This document shows positions 1-10,688 of a DNA stretch of 64,000 nucleotides, piece by piece. The stretch's first letter is position 1; the number at the start of each line of letters is the position of its first letter. This stretch comes from Rhodocyclaceae bacterium. GTDB lineage: Bacteria; Pseudomonadota; Gammaproteobacteria; Burkholderiales; Rhodocyclaceae. Below the pieces are notes generated by a model, which ran no database searches, was not told the DNA's origin, and saw only the letters and a program-made list of their open reading frames with translations. The DNA lies in assembly GCA_026417115.1 (NCBI GenBank), contig JAOADW010000046.1, positions 16,856-80,855 of the forward strand, written 5' to 3'. The position numbers and the translations under genes are program-made.

Positions 1-167
1 GCACGCTTGCGCCAGAGCGGGCGTCCGAAACCGACCGAAAAGCGCAAGACTTTGACGCCCAGCCAGCGGGCCGCGAGGTAATGGCCGAATTCATGCACGG
101 TGATCAGCACTCCCAGCGCCACCACGAAAGCGCCGACCACCCAGGGCAAACCCGTTGCGCTCAGCAT
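1..167 (-). CDS. rseP: RIP metalloprotease RseP, N-terminal part (cut by window edge)
   Basis: The reading frame starts at an ATG ending at 167 and runs off the left edge, so only about 55 residues are visible. It begins [11 protein letters not shown], followed by a hydrophobic helix carrying HEFGHY, the HExxH zinc site of site-2 proteases, and then a conserved FSVGFG stretch. RseP is an inner-membrane intramembrane protease that cleaves anti-sigma factor RseA and remnant signal peptides. Its start overlaps the dxr stop in the sequence ATGCTGA, so the two are translationally coupled. The dxr-rseP order is typical of proteobacteria. The PDZ domains and the second active-site motif lie outside the window. 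Confidence 0.9.
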   Translation of the reverse strand, partial: MLSATGLPWVVGAFVVALGVLITVHEFGHYLAARWLGVKVLRFSVGFGRPLWRKR

Positions 168-1342
168 CGTCGGCGCTCCACGGCCGCCTGTGCGATGCTC
201 CTGGCCTCGGCGTCGACGGCCATGACATCTGCAAGATGTTTGACCGGGCGCCCCACCAGTGCGCCGAGGGTTTCTGCTATGACGTCATGAATGGCGAGAA
301 AAGGCAGGCGGCGCTCCAGGAAAGCGGCGACCGCGATCTCGTTCGCGGCGTTGAGGATGGCTGGCGCGCTCCCCCCCGCCTCCAAGGCCTGGTAGGCCAA
401 AGAAAGGCAAGGGAAACGCGCATAATCCGGCTCAGAGAATTCGAGGCTAGCCAAAGTGGGCAAATCGAGGGCCGTCACGCCGGCCTCGATGCGTTCGGGC
501 CAAGCCAGCGCATGGGCGATCGGCGTGCGCATGTCTGGATTGCTGAGCTGCGCCAATACCGAGCCATCGACATACTGCACGAGAGCATGGACCACGCTCT
601 GCGGGTGCACGACGACGCGTATCGCCTGGGCAGGCAGATTGAACAGCCAGTGCGCTTCGATGACTTCGAGCCCTTTGTTCATCAAGGTCGCTGAATCGAC
701 CGAAATCTTGCGCCCCATCGACCAGTTCGGATGGGCGCAAGCCTCCTCGGGGCTTACGCGTTGCAGCCGCTCACGCGGCGTCGTACGAAAGGGGCCGCCC
801 GAAGCAGTCAGCCAAATGTGCTGAATGCCGGCGCGCGTTGGATCGCTGGCATAATCCGGCGGCAAGGACTGAAAGACGGCATTGTGCTCGGAATCGATGG
901 GTAGCAGAATGGCACGATGCTTGCGCACCTCGGCCATGAAGAGCGCGCCCCCCATCACGAGCGCTTCCTTGTTGGCGAGAAGCACGCGCTTGCCCGCACA
1001 CACGGCAGCCAGTGTCGGCGCTAGCCCCGCGGCGCCGACGATGGCCGCCATCACCGTATCCACTTCCGGCAAGGAGGCAACCATTTCGAGCGCCGAGGCC
1101 CCGGCCAATACCTCGGTCGCAACTCCCGCCGCGCGCAGCTTTTCTTGAAGCGCCTTGGCCTGCGCTGGCTCGCCGATCACTGCATAGCGCGGCCTATGTC
1201 GGAGACATTGCTGAAAGAGAATGTCCGCCCGTTGGTTGCCGGTGATGGCGACGACCTCAAAGCGCTCCGGATGGCGTGCGACGACATCGAGCGTCGAGGC
1301 GCCGATCGAGCCGGTTGCGCCAAGGATCGCGAGCCGCTTCAT
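161..1342 (-). CDS. dxr: 1-deoxy-D-xylulose 5-phosphate reductoisomerase
   Basis: This 393-residue protein is the expected length for Dxr (IspC), which converts DXP to MEP with NADPH in the non-mevalonate isoprenoid pathway in the cytoplasm. The dinucleotide-binding motif GATGSIG is at residues 8-14. The conserved [19 protein letters not shown] and [20 protein letters not shown] blocks, which hold metal and substrate ligands, are intact. The gene starts directly at the cdsA stop and overlaps rseP by 7 nt, inside an operon that makes both the isoprenoid precursor and undecaprenyl diphosphate (uppS). Confidence 0.97.
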   Translation of the reverse strand: MKRLAILGATGSIGASTLDVVARHPERFEVVAITGNQRADILFQQCLRHRPRYAVIGEPAQAKALQEKLRAAGVATEVLAGASALEMVASLPEVDTVMAAIVGAAGLAPTLAAVCAGKRVLLANKEALVMGGALFMAEVRKHRAILLPIDSEHNAVFQSLPPDYASDPTRAGIQHIWLTASGGPFRTTPRERLQRVSPEEACAHPNWSMGRKISVDSATLMNKGLEVIEAHWLFNLPAQAIRVVVHPQSVVHALVQYVDGSVLAQLSNPDMRTPIAHALAWPERIEAGVTALDLPTLASLEFSEPDYARFPCLSLAYQALEAGGSAPAILNAANEIAVAAFLERRLPFLAIHDVIAETLGALVGRPVKHLADVMAVDAEARSIAQAAVERRRC

Positions 1343-2121
1343 CAGCTCCCCCAGCGTAGCGCCAAGGCAGCCAGCGGCAAAAGCGCAGTCTGGCTGTCGA
1401 TGCGATCCAACACGCCGCCGTGCCCTGGCAACAGGGCGCTGCTATCCTTGACGCCTGCGGCGCGCTTGGCGAGCGATTCGAGAAGATCCCCGATGATCGC
1501 CAGCACCGTCGCCAGCATGAGTAGGATTGCGAATAGCCACGCCGGCATGACGGGCAAACCCGGCACATGTTCTTGGACGAGAAAACCATAGGCCATCACC
1601 GCGACCACCGCGCCGCCTGCTCCCTCCCAGGTCTTGCCCGGGCTGATTGCGTAAGCCAGCTTATGGCGTCCCCATCGTCGCCCCACGAAAAAAGCGCCGA
1701 TGTCGGCCACCCACGCGAGCGCCATCACCGCTATGAGCAACCAGGGGCTTTTCCCTAAGAGCTCGACGATGGCCGCCCAAGTGGGCACCAGCAACAAGAC
1801 GCCCAGCGTCGGGCAGACCGTGATCTGCCGCGCAAGCAGCATGCGCGGCGCAAAGAACAACCAGAAGAACGCAGACAACACCCAGAGAATCAAAAAGCCG
1901 TCTTGGGGCCGCGTCCAAAAGAGCACGCAGAGCGCAAATATGCCAAAAGCATAGACTTTGCGCCGCCCGGAAGATAGCCCCATCATCCCCGCCCATTCCC
2001 AGCCGGCAAGTGCTGCGACACCGGCGAAGACAATCGAGGCAAGCCAAGGCGGAAACAAGAAGAGGATGGCGCCAAAGCCGGCCAGCAAGACCGACGCGGT
2101 CGCCACGCGCGTCCTAAGCAT
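1342..2121 (-). CDS. cdsA: phosphatidate cytidylyltransferase (CDP-diglyceride synthase)
   Basis: CdsA makes CDP-diacylglycerol from phosphatidate and CTP in the inner membrane and is the entry point to phospholipid synthesis. The ORF track gives a longer frame, but its N-terminus overlaps uppS. I place the start at [13 protein letters not shown], whose ATG overlaps the uppS stop by 8 nt, giving 259 residues. The chain is a series of hydrophobic helices. It ends with the family signature: [10 protein letters not shown], then [14 protein letters not shown], which contains the HGGxxDRxD metal site. It is co-directional with uppS and dxr. Confidence 0.95.
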   Translation of the reverse strand: MLRTRVATASVLLAGFGAILFLFPPWLASIVFAGVAALAGWEWAGMMGLSSGRRKVYAFGIFALCVLFWTRPQDGFLILWVLSAFFWLFFAPRMLLARQITVCPTLGVLLLVPTWAAIVELLGKSPWLLIAVMALAWVADIGAFFVGRRWGRHKLAYAISPGKTWEGAGGAVVAVMAYGFLVQEHVPGLPVMPAWLFAILLMLATVLAIIGDLLESLAKRAAGVKDSSALLPGHGGVLDRIDSQTALLPLAALALRWGS

Positions 2122-2917
2122 GGAGCGCTTCGCTCGCGGCAGCCGATGGGAACGACGTCTGTGCCATGGCCGCGTGGAGTTGTTCGCTGGTGCGGCCAAA
2201 ACGCCGTTCGCGGCGACGATAACTGGCGATCGCTTCGTCGAGCAGATGCTCATCGAAATCGGGCCAGAACTTGTCGGTGAAATAGAGTTCCGTATAGGCG
2301 AGATGCCAGAGCAGGAAATTGCTGATACGCTGCTCGCCGCCAGTGCGAATGAAGAGATCCGGCTCAGGAATGTCCCCGAGCGCCAAGAAAGGCTCGAGGT
2401 CCGTTTCGCGATAACACCCCCTCTTTTCAGGGTGTGCGAGCGTCATCGCGTTGATGGCCTGCATGAGGTCCCAGCGACCGCCGTAGTTGGCCGCAATGGT
2501 CAGCGTCAGGCGTTGGTTGCCCGCTGTCTTCTGCTCTGCTTGGCGGATCAAGTCGACGAGCCTCGTGTCGAAAGCGGAGACATCGCCAATCACTTTCAGG
2601 CGCACGCCATTTGCATGGAGCTTATCGACCTCGCGTTCGAGCGCGGCGACGAAAAGCCCCATCAAGAAGCTGACTTCCTCGGCCGGCCGCCGCCAATTCT
2701 CGGAACTGAAGGCAAACAGGGTCACGTATTCGACGCCGCGCTCGATGCTGGCTCGCACCACGCGCCGCACCGCCTCGACGCCCTCGCGATGGCCTGCCGC
2801 GCGCGGCAGCTTGCGCGTCTTGGCCCAGCGCCCATTGCCATCCATGATGATGGCGACATGGCGTGGAACCGGGCGCACCTCGGGAATCGCGCGCGTCGAG
2901 CTCGGCTGGATAGCCAT
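2114..2917 (-). CDS. uppS: (2Z,6E)-farnesyl-diphosphate-specific undecaprenyl diphosphate synthase
   Basis: This cis-prenyltransferase of 267 residues adds isopentenyl units to farnesyl diphosphate to make the C55 carrier for peptidoglycan and O-antigen. The catalytic aspartate motif [11 protein letters not shown] lies near residue 26. [11 protein letters not shown] and the C-terminal [16 protein letters not shown] block are also present. It is a little longer than the usual 240-250 residues because of extra residues at the N-terminus. It sits between frr and cdsA in the conserved translation-envelope operon, with about 15 nt to frr. Confidence 0.97.
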   Translation of the reverse strand: MAIQPSSTRAIPEVRPVPRHVAIIMDGNGRWAKTRKLPRAAGHREGVEAVRRVVRASIERGVEYVTLFAFSSENWRRPAEEVSFLMGLFVAALEREVDKLHANGVRLKVIGDVSAFDTRLVDLIRQAEQKTAGNQRLTLTIAANYGGRWDLMQAINAMTLAHPEKRGCYRETDLEPFLALGDIPEPDLFIRTGGEQRISNFLLWHLAYTELYFTDKFWPDFDEHLLDEAIASYRRRERRFGRTSEQLHAAMAQTSFPSAAASEALHA

Positions 2918-2932
2918 TCTTTCCCGCCTTCC

Positions 2933-3493
2933 TCACACCGCAAGCAGATCTTTTTCTTTTTCCGCGAGCAGCTTGTCGACCTCGGCCACGAAGCGATCGG
3001 TGAGCTTCTGGATCTCGTCTTGCGCGCGGCGCTCTTCATCTTCGGAAATCTCGTGCTTTTTCAGCGCATCCTTGAGGTGCTGGATGGCATCTCGCCGCAC
3101 GTTGCGAATCGCTACTTTGGCCGTTTCCCCCTCATGTCGCACCACCTTGATCAAGTCGCGGCGACGCTCTTCCGTCAGCGGGGGCATGGGAATCCGCAAG
3201 AGATCGCCTTGATTTGCAGGATTGAGCCCCAAGTCGGACTCTCGAATGGCCTTTTCGATCTTCGTCAGCATCCCCTTGTCCCAGGGCTGCACGCCGATCG
3301 TGCGGGCATCGAGCAACGTGACGTTGGCAACTTGGTTGATCGGCGTGGGCACGCCATAATAATCGACCATCACGTGATCGAGCAGCCCTGTATGCGCGCG
3401 GCCGGTGCGCACCTTGGCGAGATCGGCCTTCAAGGCTTCGAGGCTCTTGCCCATCTTCTGCTCGGTGACCTTCTTCAATTCGGAGATGATCAT
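2933..3493 (-). CDS. frr: ribosome recycling factor
   Basis: RRF splits post-termination ribosomes together with EF-G. The start is taken at [14 protein letters not shown] rather than the upstream in-frame extension. This gives 186 residues (E. coli 185), and the ATG then overlaps the pyrH stop in ATGA, a typical coupling. The conserved [10 protein letters not shown] and [15 protein letters not shown] segments are present. It follows rpsB-tsf-pyrH, its normal neighbours. Confidence 0.97.
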   Translation of the reverse strand: MIISELKKVTEQKMGKSLEALKADLAKVRTGRAHTGLLDHVMVDYYGVPTPINQVANVTLLDARTIGVQPWDKGMLTKIEKAIRESDLGLNPANQGDLLRIPMPPLTEERRRDLIKVVRHEGETAKVAIRNVRRDAIQHLKDALKKHEISEDEERRAQDEIQKLTDRFVAEVDKLLAEKEKDLLAV

Positions 3494-4242
3494 GACATGA
3501 CTCCTGCATGAGCGTCGCTCGAGCAATAGACGAGAGTGCCCTCGTCCTCTCCGAGCACGACGCGCTTCAAAGCTTCCGGCTTGAAAATGGAGAAAACATT
3601 GATGGGCAACCGCTGATCGCGGCAAAGGGCGAACGCCGTCGCATCCATGACGGCGAGATTGCGCTGGATCGCCTCATCGAAACTGATGCGCGCATAGCGC
3701 ACGGCGTTGGCGTCTTTTTTGGGATCGGCGCTATAGACGCCATCGACCTTGGTCGCCTTGAGGACGATCTCGGCGCCGATCTCGGAACCCCGCAAGGCGG
3801 CTGCCGTATCGGTCGTAAAGAAAGGATTGCCGGTGCCGCCGGCAAAGATCACTACCTTGCCTTCTTCGAGATAGCGAATCGCCTTGCCCCGGATATAGGG
3901 TTCGACCACCTGCTCGATGGTCAGCGCCGATTGCACCCGCGCATTGACGCCCATCTGGCGCATCGCGTCGGCCAGCGCCATGGCGTTCATGACCGTCGCC
4001 AGCATCCCCATGTAATCGGCAGTGGCGCGATCCATGCCGAATGCAGCGCCACTGACGCCGCGAAAGATATTGCCGCCGCCGATGACGATACCCACCTCCA
4101 CGCCCATCTCGACGATGGCCTTGATCTCGCCAACGATGCGGGTGAGCGTTTCGCGCTCGATGCCATAGTTTTGCGCGCCCATCAGGGCCTCGCCCGAGAG
4201 CTTGAGCAAAATACGGCGATAGCGGGGCGCGAGCTCGCTCAT
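3490..4242 (-). CDS. pyrH: UMP kinase
   Basis: PyrH phosphorylates UMP to UDP and belongs to the amino-acid-kinase fold. The start at [22 protein letters not shown] gives 250 residues. The longer track frame would run back into tsf and is rejected. Visible motifs are the glycine-rich KLSGEAL at the N-terminus, GGGNIFRG, the [13 protein letters not shown] nucleotide-binding segment and the lysine in [11 protein letters not shown]. It lies 1 nt downstream of tsf and overlaps frr by 4 nt. Confidence 0.97.
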   Translation of the reverse strand: MSELAPRYRRILLKLSGEALMGAQNYGIERETLTRIVGEIKAIVEMGVEVGIVIGGGNIFRGVSGAAFGMDRATADYMGMLATVMNAMALADAMRQMGVNARVQSALTIEQVVEPYIRGKAIRYLEEGKVVIFAGGTGNPFFTTDTAAALRGSEIGAEIVLKATKVDGVYSADPKKDANAVRYARISFDEAIQRNLAVMDATAFALCRDQRLPINVFSIFKPEALKRVVLGEDEGTLVYCSSDAHAGVMS

Positions 4243-4243
4243 C

Positions 4244-5140
4244 TCACTTCTTGGCGGCGGCTGCAGCCTGAGCGGCCACTTCGGCGGCGAAATCCGTTTG
4301 TTTCTTCTCGATGCCCTCGCCCACGATAAAGAGCGCAAAGGCATTGACCGTCGCTCCCTTCGCCTTTAGCAGATCTCCGACCGTTTGTTTGCCGTCTTCT
4401 GCCTTGACGAAGACTTGCCCGAGCAGCGTCACTTCTTTGAGGAATTTGCCCACCGTGCCTTCGGCGATCTTTTCCAGCATGTTTTCCGGCTTGCCCGCCT
4501 CACGGGCTTTCTCGATCGCGATGCGCCGCTCGCTCTCAATGAGCTCTTGCGGCACGCCAGAAGGGTCGAGCGCCTTGGGCTTCGCGGCTGCAATATGCAT
4601 GGCCAGGTCTTTACCCAATTGCTCGTCGCCGCCCGAGAGATCGACAAGGGTCGCGATTTTCGCGCCGCCATGGACATAGGCGAAGAGCCTGCCTTTCGCT
4701 TCCAGCCGCACGAAGCGGCGAATAGTCATGTTCTCGCCAATCTTGCCGACAAGCGCCGTGCGCGCGCTCTCCACCGTGCCCTCGCCATAGGGAAGAGCCG
4801 ACAATGCCGCGACATCGGCCGGATTCTTGGTCACCACGAGTTCGGCACAGGCCTTGGCGAGCGCAATGAACTCTTCGTTTTTGGCGACGAAATCGGTCTC
4901 CGAATTGAGCTCGACCAGCGCGCCGACCTTGCCGTCGCCCGAGAGAAACATGCCAATCACGCCCTCGGCGGCGATGCGAGTCGCCGCCTTGGTTGCACGA
5001 TTTCCCAGCTTGACGCGCAAGATCTCTTCGGCCTTGGCCATGTCGCCGCCCGCCTCGGCAAGCGCCTTTTTGCATTCCATCATCGGCGCGTCGGTTTTCT
5101 CGCGCAACTCCTTGACCATGCTTGCGGTAATTTCCGCCAT
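4244..5140 (-). CDS. tsf: elongation factor Ts
   Basis: EF-Ts exchanges GDP on EF-Tu. I chose the ATG at 5140 ([16 protein letters not shown]), 298 residues. The track uses a GTG two codons earlier, but the GGAG ribosome-binding site is about 8 nt from the ATG and only 2 nt from the GTG. The signatures [12 protein letters not shown] (UBA-like N-domain) and [12 protein letters not shown] (EF-Tu contact) are both present. About 70 nt separate it from rpsB, with no clear terminator. Confidence 0.97.
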   Translation of the reverse strand: MAEITASMVKELREKTDAPMMECKKALAEAGGDMAKAEEILRVKLGNRATKAATRIAAEGVIGMFLSGDGKVGALVELNSETDFVAKNEEFIALAKACAELVVTKNPADVAALSALPYGEGTVESARTALVGKIGENMTIRRFVRLEAKGRLFAYVHGGAKIATLVDLSGGDEQLGKDLAMHIAAAKPKALDPSGVPQELIESERRIAIEKAREAGKPENMLEKIAEGTVGKFLKEVTLLGQVFVKAEDGKQTVGDLLKAKGATVNAFALFIVGEGIEKKQTDFAAEVAAQAAAAAKK

Positions 5141-5209
5141 GCTCACGACTCCAGCTTCAAACGTTGTGTTTGCGGGACATCATCCCTCCCGCTATTCCTG
5201 GAAAACCGA

Positions 5210-5965
5210 TCACTCGGCTTGTGCTTCTTCTTCGACCTCGACGAATTCCTCGTCGCCGGCAAGCTGCTGCACCACCTCGTTGATCGCCTGGTTCTTGCCT
5301 TCGAGCACCGCATCGGCAACAGCGCGCGCATAGAGACGAATCGCGCGCGAAGAGTCGTCGTTGCCCGGAATCACATAGTCGATGCCCAGCGGGCTATGAT
5401 TGGTATCGACGACGCCGACGACGGGAATACCGAGCTTGTTGGCCTCATTGACCGCGATCTTATGAAAGCCCACGTCGATCACGAACAGCGCATCAGGCAA
5501 GGCATCCATTTCTTTGATGCCATCGAGGCTCTTTTGCAGCTTGACCAGCTCACGGCTCATCATCAGCGCTTCCTTTTTCGACATCTTCTCGAGCGCGCCG
5601 TCAGCAACCATTTGCTCCATGTCCTTCAGGCGCTTGATGGATTGCTTGACGGTCTTGAAATTGGTGAGCATGCCGCCGAGCCAGCGTTCATCAACATAGG
5701 GCATGCCACAACGCTGGGCTTCTTCAGCGATGATCTCGCGAGCTTGACGCTTGGTGCCGACAAAGAGGATCACGCCTTTCTTAGCCGCAAGCTTGCGCAC
5801 GAAGCCCATCGCTTCATTGAATTTGACGAGGGTCTTTTCGAGGTTGATGATGTGGATTTTGTTGCGATGGCCGAAAATATAGGGGGCCATACGCGGGTTC
5901 CAAAAGCGCGTCTGATGGCCGAAATGGACACCGGCCTCGAGCATTTGACGCATCGTGACGTTCAT
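5210..5965 (-). CDS. rpsB: 30S ribosomal protein S2
   Basis: At 251 residues this is the normal length for S2. The protein starts [24 protein letters not shown], and the ribosomal S2 signatures ([41 protein letters not shown]) are easy to see. The C-terminus is acidic ([13 protein letters not shown]), as is common in the family. An AGGAG site precedes the ATG. It is the first gene of the rpsB-tsf-pyrH-frr-uppS-cdsA-dxr-rseP operon, and the promoter is placed about 160 nt upstream. Confidence 0.98.
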   Translation of the reverse strand: MNVTMRQMLEAGVHFGHQTRFWNPRMAPYIFGHRNKIHIINLEKTLVKFNEAMGFVRKLAAKKGVILFVGTKRQAREIIAEEAQRCGMPYVDERWLGGMLTNFKTVKQSIKRLKDMEQMVADGALEKMSKKEALMMSRELVKLQKSLDGIKEMDALPDALFVIDVGFHKIAVNEANKLGIPVVGVVDTNHSPLGIDYVIPGNDDSSRAIRLYARAVADAVLEGKNQAINEVVQQLAGDEEFVEVEEEAQAE

Positions 5966-6121
5966 CGATCATTCTCCTCATGGGTTGAACCTCCATCCGG
6001 CCGGAAACCTTCACACGCACCCCTCGGGTAACAAAGGAAGCCGCGCATCGCTAAGGCACCCATCAGAGGCCGGATGTGCGAATTTCGTTTTACCGGCGAT
6101 CCCAGGCAAAACAAGTCTTGC

Positions 6122-6151
6122 ATTATAGCGAGGCAGCATCTTCCTCGGCAA
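6122..6151 (-). promoter_or_regulatory. predicted sigma70 promoter of the rpsB operon
   Basis: On the minus strand, TTGCCG (6151-6146) and a perfect TATAAT (6127-6122) are separated by 18 bp. Transcription would start near 6115, leaving a leader of about 150 nt before rpsB. A long rpsB leader is known to mediate S2 autoregulation in enterobacteria. Whether this leader does the same is inference. Confidence 0.65.
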
Positions 6152-6222
6152 GGCCACCTCGAAAATCATGGAAGCCGCATTAGAATCCTTCTCACCCACA
6201 GAGACAGACAAACCACGCCATC

Positions 6223-7032
6223 ATGGGCATCATCCGCAAGACCCCAGAAGAAATCGAGCAAATGCGCATTGCCGGGCGCCTCGCGGGCGAGGTGCTGGAC
6301 TACATCACGCCTTTCGTGCAACCCGGTGTGACCACAGCCGAGCTGGACCGGCTTTGCCATGACTATATGGTCAATGTCCAAGGCTGTATTCCGGCCCCGC
6401 TCAATTACGCCCCGCCGGGCTATCCCCCCTATCCCAAATCGATCTGTGCGTCCGTCAATCATCAGGTCTGTCATGGCGTGCCGAATGATCGTCCATTGAA
6501 GAAGGGAGACATCGTCAATCTCGACATCACGACCATCAAAAACGGCTGGCATGGCGACACCAGCCGGATGTTCATCGTGGGGGGCGAGGCCTCTCTGCTT
6601 GCCAAGCGCCTCGTGCGCGTCTGCCACGAATGCCTTTGGCTGGGTATCGCCGCCGTGCGGCCTGGCGCATATCTCGGCGACATCGGTTGGGCCATCCAAC
6701 GCCATGCCGAAAAGCACGGCTTCTCTGTCGTGCGAGAGTTCTGTGGTCATGGCATCGGCCGCCATTTCCACGAAGAACCGCAGGTGCTCCACTATGGCAA
6801 ACGTGGCGATGGCATACGCCTCGAACCCGGCATGGTCTTTACCATCGAGCCGATGATCAATGCCGGCAAGGCGGCGATCTCGGAATTGCCGGACGGGTGG
6901 ACCATCGTGACCAAGGATCGCAGTCTCTCGGCTCAATGGGAGCATACGGTCGCCGTCACGGAGACGGGCGTCGAGGTGCTGACGTTGTCGGCGGGATCCC
7001 CGCCCAATCCTTTCGCCGAAGACCATGGTTGA
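6223..7032 (+). CDS. map: type I methionine aminopeptidase
   Basis: MetAP removes the N-terminal methionine from nascent proteins. The 269-residue protein carries the five metal ligands in family context: NLDITTIKNGWHGDTS (two Asp), GHGIGRHFHEEP (His), FTIEPMIN (Glu) and WEHTVAVTE (Glu). The substrate-contacting histidine lies in NHQVCHGVP. A short tail follows the last conserved Glu. It is divergent from rpsB, as in many proteobacteria, and overlaps glnD by 8 nt. Confidence 0.97.
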   Translation: MGIIRKTPEEIEQMRIAGRLAGEVLDYITPFVQPGVTTAELDRLCHDYMVNVQGCIPAPLNYAPPGYPPYPKSICASVNHQVCHGVPNDRPLKKGDIVNLDITTIKNGWHGDTSRMFIVGGEASLLAKRLVRVCHECLWLGIAAVRPGAYLGDIGWAIQRHAEKHGFSVVREFCGHGIGRHFHEEPQVLHYGKRGDGIRLEPGMVFTIEPMINAGKAAISELPDGWTIVTKDRSLSAQWEHTVAVTETGVEVLTLSAGSPPNPFAEDHG

Positions 7033-9595
7033 GGCGCGCAACGAACTGCTTTCCCGACATCGCCAACGCCTCGAGTCCGGACGCGCACAACTCGCGCACG
7101 ATTACCAACACCGCCCCTTGCCGAAACGTTATCTAAGGGGACTCGCGCAGCTCGTCGACGAGGTCTTGGTTAGCCTCTGGCATAGCCTCGAGCCCAACCC
7201 TAGCGCCTCATTGCTCGCGGTGGGTGGCTATGGGCGCGGCGAGCTGTTTCCGTCTTCCGACGTCGATCTTTTGATCCTCACACCGACCACTGCAGCTGCA
7301 CAGGCATGCGAAGACAAGCTCTCGGCATTGATCGGTTTGTGCTGGGATTGCGGGCTTGCCATCGGCCATAGCGTGCGCACCATCGACGCCTGCCTGGAAG
7401 AAAGCCAGCGGGACATCACCGTCGCCACTGCGCTCCTCGAGGCTCGTTATCTCGCCGGCAGCCGCACGCTCGCCCAAGCCTTTTTCGGCGCCTATCAGGC
7501 GTCATTGGACCCCTTCGCCTTTTTCACCGCGAAGCGTCTCGAACAAGAAGGGCGTCATAGCCGCTACAACGACTCGGCGTTCAACCTCGAACCCAACTGC
7601 AAGGAAGCCCCAGGCGGCCTGCGTGATCTGCACGTGCTGCGTTGGATCGCGCGCGCAGCCGGCTGGGGGAATGGCTGGTCAGCGCTTGCCCGGCGTGGCA
7701 TCGTCTCTCGCCAAGAGGCCAGAGAACTCCGCCATTGCGAAGATTTTCTCGCCCGCCTGCGCATCGCTTTGCATCTCGTCGCCCAACGACGAGAAGACCG
7801 TCTGCTCTTCGACTACCAGGAAACCATCGCCCGTTTTCTCGGCATCGAGGCTTCACTGCATCAGCGCGCCGCCGAGCGGCTTATGCGGCGCTATTACCGC
7901 AATGCCAAACGCATTACCCAGCTCAACACCCTCTTGATGCTCGACTTCGCCGCGCGCTTGGAAGCCGCACCCTCCCACGAGCCGGTCCCGCTCGACGAGG
8001 ACTTCCAAATCGAACGGGATTTGCTCGATTTGCGCACTCCCGATCTTTTTCAACAGCGGCCGTCGGCCATCTTGAAAAGCTTCTCCCTGCTTTCCGCACA
8101 TCCCGAACTCAAGGGGATGACGCCGCGCACCCTGCGCGCATTGTGGCATGCGCGTCACCTGATCGACGCCAACTTTCGGCGCGACCCCGCCAATCAACGC
8201 AATTTTCTCGCCTTGTTCTCGGCGCCGCGGGGGCTTACTCATCAACTACGCCGCATGAACCAGTTCGATCTCTTGGGCGCCTACCTTCCCGCCTTTGCAC
8301 GCATCGTCGGTCAATTGCAACACGACCTCTTCCATATCTATACCGTCGACCAACACATTCTCCAAGTCGTGCGCAACTTGCGTCGGCTCGCGCTGCCCGA
8401 ATTCGCCCACGAGTTCCCTTTTTGTTCGCGGCTCATGGCCGCGCAGCCGAAACCATGGCGCATTTATCTCGCCGCCCTTTTCCATGACATCGCCAAAGGC
8501 CGCGGCGGCGATCACTCCCAGCTGGGGGCGCGCGATGTGCGGCGCTTTTGCCGCCTACACGCAATCGAAAAAGAAGATGCCGAATTCATCGCCTTCCTGG
8601 TCGCCCATCATTTGACCATGTCGCGCGTCGCCCAGCACGAAGACCTGGGCGACCCTGCCGTGATACGCCGCTTCGCACGTCTCGTGGAAACGAATGAGCG
8701 GCTCTCGGCGCTTTATCTGCTCACCGTCTGCGACATCCGCGGCACCAGTCCAAAGGTCTGGAACGCCTGGAAAGCCAAGCTGCTCGAGGATCTCTATCGC
8801 GTGACGGCGCGCGTGCTCGCGGGAGAGGACGTCGAAAAGCTTGCGGGCATCGAAGCGCGCCAAGAAGAGGCGCGCCGCCTGCTTCGACTCAAGGGTCTGC
8901 GCCCAGGCGTCGAAGCCGCGTTTTGGCGCCAGCTCGACACTGGATATTTCATGCGCCACGACAGCGAAAAGATCGCTTGGCACACACAGACGCTCTACCA
9001 TCGGCCAGCGCCCGAAAGGCCCGTGGTGCGCGCGCGCCTGAACCCGGCAGGCGCTGGCCTGCAGGTCATGATCTACACGCATGACCAGCCTGAGCTTTTT
9101 GCGCGGCTCTGTGGTTTCTTCGCGCGTTTGGGCTATACCATCGTCGACGCCAAGATCCACACCACGAAGCATGGCTATGCATTGGACAGCTTCAGCCTGC
9201 TCGAGGCCGAGCCCATGGCTCCCTACCGGGACATGATCGGCTTCATCGAACACGAGCTCGCTGCCGAGCTCATCCAACAGCCTCCGCTATCGCCACCGCC
9301 AGCGCGCCGGCTTTCGCGACAGGCGCGTTGCCAGCCCTTTACCCCGGAAGTCTCCTTCCGCCCCGACGAATCGGGTCGCTATTACATCCTCTCCTTAGGA
9401 GCAATCGACCGCGCCGGTCTGCTTTATGATGTCGCGCGCCTTCTGTCCCGCTTCGGCGTCGAGGTTCATGCCGCAAAAATCTCGACGCTCGGCGAACGGG
9501 TCGAAGACACTTTTCTCGCAAGCGGCGCAGCGCTGGCCGACCCCCCCACGCTCCTGCGCCTGGAACAAGAGCTCATCGAGATTTTGCGTATCTGA
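7025..9595 (+). CDS. glnD: bifunctional PII uridylyltransferase / uridylyl-removing enzyme
   Basis: GlnD senses glutamine and uridylylates or deuridylylates PII. It has 856 residues with the full domain order: nucleotidyltransferase with GGYGRGELFPSSDVDLLIL (about residues 67-85), a helical linker, an HD domain with FHDIAKGRGGDHSQLGA (about 485-500), and two ACT domains starting near residues 670 and 785. The catalytic GG...DxD and the HD pair are intact, so both activities are expected. The ATG lies inside the end of map, so translation is probably coupled. Confidence 0.97.
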   Translation: MVEARNELLSRHRQRLESGRAQLAHDYQHRPLPKRYLRGLAQLVDEVLVSLWHSLEPNPSASLLAVGGYGRGELFPSSDVDLLILTPTTAAAQACEDKLSALIGLCWDCGLAIGHSVRTIDACLEESQRDITVATALLEARYLAGSRTLAQAFFGAYQASLDPFAFFTAKRLEQEGRHSRYNDSAFNLEPNCKEAPGGLRDLHVLRWIARAAGWGNGWSALARRGIVSRQEARELRHCEDFLARLRIALHLVAQRREDRLLFDYQETIARFLGIEASLHQRAAERLMRRYYRNAKRITQLNTLLMLDFAARLEAAPSHEPVPLDEDFQIERDLLDLRTPDLFQQRPSAILKSFSLLSAHPELKGMTPRTLRALWHARHLIDANFRRDPANQRNFLALFSAPRGLTHQLRRMNQFDLLGAYLPAFARIVGQLQHDLFHIYTVDQHILQVVRNLRRLALPEFAHEFPFCSRLMAAQPKPWRIYLAALFHDIAKGRGGDHSQLGARDVRRFCRLHAIEKEDAEFIAFLVAHHLTMSRVAQHEDLGDPAVIRRFARLVETNERLSALYLLTVCDIRGTSPKVWNAWKAKLLEDLYRVTARVLAGEDVEKLAGIEARQEEARRLLRLKGLRPGVEAAFWRQLDTGYFMRHDSEKIAWHTQTLYHRPAPERPVVRARLNPAGAGLQVMIYTHDQPELFARLCGFFARLGYTIVDAKIHTTKHGYALDSFSLLEAEPMAPYRDMIGFIEHELAAELIQQPPLSPPPARRLSRQARCQPFTPEVSFRPDESGRYYILSLGAIDRAGLLYDVARLLSRFGVEVHAAKISTLGERVEDTFLASGAALADPPTLLRLEQELIEILRI

Positions 9596-9625
9596 ATCGC
9601 CCAGGCCTCTTGGCCTCCTGTTCTC

Positions 9626-10372
9626 TCAGAGCTCCTCCTCGCAAAAATGCTCGATGATCCGCCGCGCCTTGGCCATGCCTTCTTGCAGCACGCCTTCGAT
9701 CGTCTCGAGGGGGATCGTATGCTGGGCGTCGCCGCGTCCCGCCGCCCAATTGGCCACCACGCAAAGCGCCGCATAGGGCGTCGCCAGCTCACGCGCCAGG
9801 GCCGCCTCCGGCATACCGGTCATGCCGACGATGTCGCAGCCATCTCGCGCCATGCGCTCGATCTCGGCGGCCGTCTCCAGCCGCGGCCCCTGCGTTGCGC
9901 CATAGACGGCCCTACCTGCGACGGTGAGGCCTGCTCTGTCGGCAGCGCACAACAAACGCTGGCGTAACAACTCGTCATAGGGCTCGGTAAAGTCGACATG
10001 CACGACCGGCCGGTCGATGACATCGAAGAAAGTCTGCGCGCGCCCCCAGGTGTAGTCGATGATTTGATGAGGAACGACCAAGGTCCCAGGTGCCAGGTCC
10101 GCGCGGATGCCGCCGACGGAGGCCACGGAGACGATGGCCTGAGCGCCCGCGCCTTTGATGAGCGCCCAGACATTGGCACGGTAATTGACGCGATGAGGGG
10201 GAATGGTATGGCCATGCCCATGGCGCGCCAAAAACACGACCTCTTGTTTGCCGACGCGCCCAAAAGTAAGCATGCCCGAGGGCTCGCCATACGGTGTGCG
10301 CACGACTTCACGCCGCGCCACTTCGAGCGAAGACAGCTGCGTGAGTCCACTGCCGCCGATAACCGCCAACAT
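9626..10372 (-). CDS. S-methyl-5'-thioinosine phosphorylase-like purine nucleoside phosphorylase
   Basis: This 248-residue protein is a PNP/MTAP family member, with the phosphate-binding GGSGL at the N-terminus, RHGHGHTIPPHRVNYRAN and GMTGMPEAALARELATPYA. The start MLAVIGGSGL has an AAGGA site 8 nt upstream, while the track frame is longer. Adenine-specific MTAPs carry an aspartate pair near the C-terminus; here the region reads CVVANWAAGRGD. An Asn at this point fits 6-oxopurine preference, as in methylthioinosine phosphorylase. The enzyme would then salvage methylthioinosine from polyamine synthesis. The specificity is inference. It converges on glnD with 30 nt between the stops. Confidence 0.8.
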   Translation of the reverse strand: MLAVIGGSGLTQLSSLEVARREVVRTPYGEPSGMLTFGRVGKQEVVFLARHGHGHTIPPHRVNYRANVWALIKGAGAQAIVSVASVGGIRADLAPGTLVVPHQIIDYTWGRAQTFFDVIDRPVVHVDFTEPYDELLRQRLLCAADRAGLTVAGRAVYGATQGPRLETAAEIERMARDGCDIVGMTGMPEAALARELATPYAALCVVANWAAGRGDAQHTIPLETIEGVLQEGMAKARRIIEHFCEEEL

Positions 10373-10688
10373 CGTTCGATTCCTTTCGTATTGCGACGAA
10401 TCCGTTTGCTTCTGAGAGCGGGCTTTGACGCGCCTCGGCATCTGAAGCCTTGCGGCATGCCGAAAACCTCACGCCAAGCTCGCCGACGCAAAAAGCCGGC
10501 CACCCATCGCAGAGGCCGAGCCCTAGAGCCCTGCCGTCAGGCGCTGGAATACTCTCCGAGTGGCACCAATGCCTTGCCTATCTTAGCCGATGCTCCCTCT
10601 GCGCACACTCCGCCCGCCATCCCGGCACGAAAAAGAAAAGCGCTTTATTATCGTCATCGAACAGGAAATCGTTCCCCTCTCACCGCTC

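Noticed and set aside
1958-3511. 517-aa plus-strand ORF
   Set aside because: It runs antisense to cdsA, uppS and frr, which have clear family motifs. The translation is His/Arg-rich with no domain, as expected for a shadow in GC-rich DNA.
4385-6031. 548-aa plus-strand ORF
   Set aside because: Antisense to tsf and rpsB; low-complexity His/Arg/Leu composition and no recognisable motif.
6158-6186. Promoter for map
   Set aside because: TAGAAT at 6181 resembles a -10 box, but no acceptable -35 box is found at 16-18 bp.
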